Below are positions 25,211 through 25,317 of a DNA stretch of 25,317 nucleotides, one piece after another. Each line of letters starts with the position of its first letter. Within the stretch, counting starts at the first letter, position 1. The notes below the pieces were generated by a model that worked only from the letters and a program-made list of their open reading frames with translations, ran no database searches and was not told the origin of the DNA. Made by a program: the position numbers and the translations under genes. The DNA comes from JBCBSS01 sp039819065 (GTDB taxonomy: Bacteria > Bacteroidota > Bacteroidia > Cytophagales > Cyclobacteriaceae), in the NCBI GenBank assembly GCA_039819065.1, contig JBCBSS010000118.1, positions 1 to 25,317 of the forward strand, given 5' to 3'.

Positions 25211-25317
25211 ACATCGGCTTTTTCTAAGATTAGCTTTTTATCCAATTATCATCTGAATCCATCCCTATTTAAAGACTTTGGAGATATTGATGTATTTATA
25301 GGTGCACTTAAAAGAGA
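25173..25317. repeat. 39-bp perfect inverted repeat with 67-bp loop
   Basis: The left arm (25173-25211) and right arm (25279-25317) are exact reverse complements over 39 bases, with loop 25212-25278. The right arm ends at the last base of the window, so the true length may be greater. Both arms encode the same AraC segment (GDIDVFIGALKR) on opposite strands. Confidence 0.97.
25211..25317 (+). pseudogene. Second AraC fragment, plus strand, runs off the window
   Basis: In the plus frame that contains GDIDVFIGALKRE (from 25280), the loop reads TSAFSKISFLSNYHLNPSL then FKDF, without a stop and with a composition like the linker of an AraC regulator. The loop is therefore most simply the upstream part of the same gene in inverted orientation. 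The frame stays open leftward to a stop at 25109-25111, but that part is antisense to the minus copy. It is too short to prove a gene on its own. Confidence 0.4.

Overview
The window looks like chromosomal DNA from a member of the Bacteroidota, probably a Cytophagia-type marine or soil lineage. The reasons are moderate GC, long TPR proteins with CHAT or histidine-kinase modules, a TonB receptor with an N-terminal carboxypeptidase-like regulatory domain, weak Shine-Dalgarno sequences, one promoter matching the Bacteroidota -7 consensus TAnnTTTG, and several families of dispersed hairpin repeats typical of that phylum. No rRNA, tRNA, phage, integrase, transposase or CRISPR array was seen. Nearly all genes are on the minus strand; only the DUF1330 gene and a methyltransferase lie on plus.

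Layout. 1-3.7 kb: an exported TPR-CHAT protease-like protein anchored by a C-terminal membrane segment, preceded by an unrecognised 169-residue helical protein. 3.7-6.4 kb: a molybdopterin oxidoreductase with a TTG start, divergent from a small DUF1330 protein. 6.4-7.8 kb: a phospholipase-D-like (two HKD motifs) protein bracketed by two copies of a MITE-like element with GTCTCAAAAG ends. 7.8-8.4 kb: a cluster of hairpin repeats ending in a clear intrinsic terminator. 8.4-11.3 kb: a TonB-dependent receptor and an exported TPR protein, an apparent two-gene operon with an 8-bp tandem repeat upstream. 11.7-13.9 kb: an orphan TPR sensor histidine kinase. 13.9-15.2 kb: 1.3 kb without genes, holding an array of a second repeat family. 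15.2-18.0 kb: a MaoC-type hydratase, a membrane alpha/beta-hydrolase-like protein, a third MITE-like copy and a GIDE/MUL1-like membrane protein. 18.2-18.9 kb: a SAM methyltransferase.

19.0-24.7 kb is the best candidate for a functional unit. It is a tightly packed minus-strand operon behind a recognisable promoter, reading epoxide-hydrolase-like exported enzyme, alginate-export-type outer-membrane porin, DoxX membrane protein, FMN/Fe-S glutamate-synthase-family oxidoreductase, and class III nucleotide cyclase. Just upstream is the C-terminal part of an AraC-type regulator. The set suggests regulated uptake and redox processing of a small molecule; the substrate cannot be read from sequence.

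The last 145 bases form a 39-bp perfect inverted repeat with a 67-bp loop. The left arm lies inside the AraC gene, and the loop plus right arm read on plus as the missing upstream part of the same AraC gene. This fits a fold-back chimera or inverted duplication at a contig end better than ordinary gene structure. The most unusual native signals are the repeat families, especially the MITE-like pair around the HKD gene. I found no convincing new defence or mobile system.
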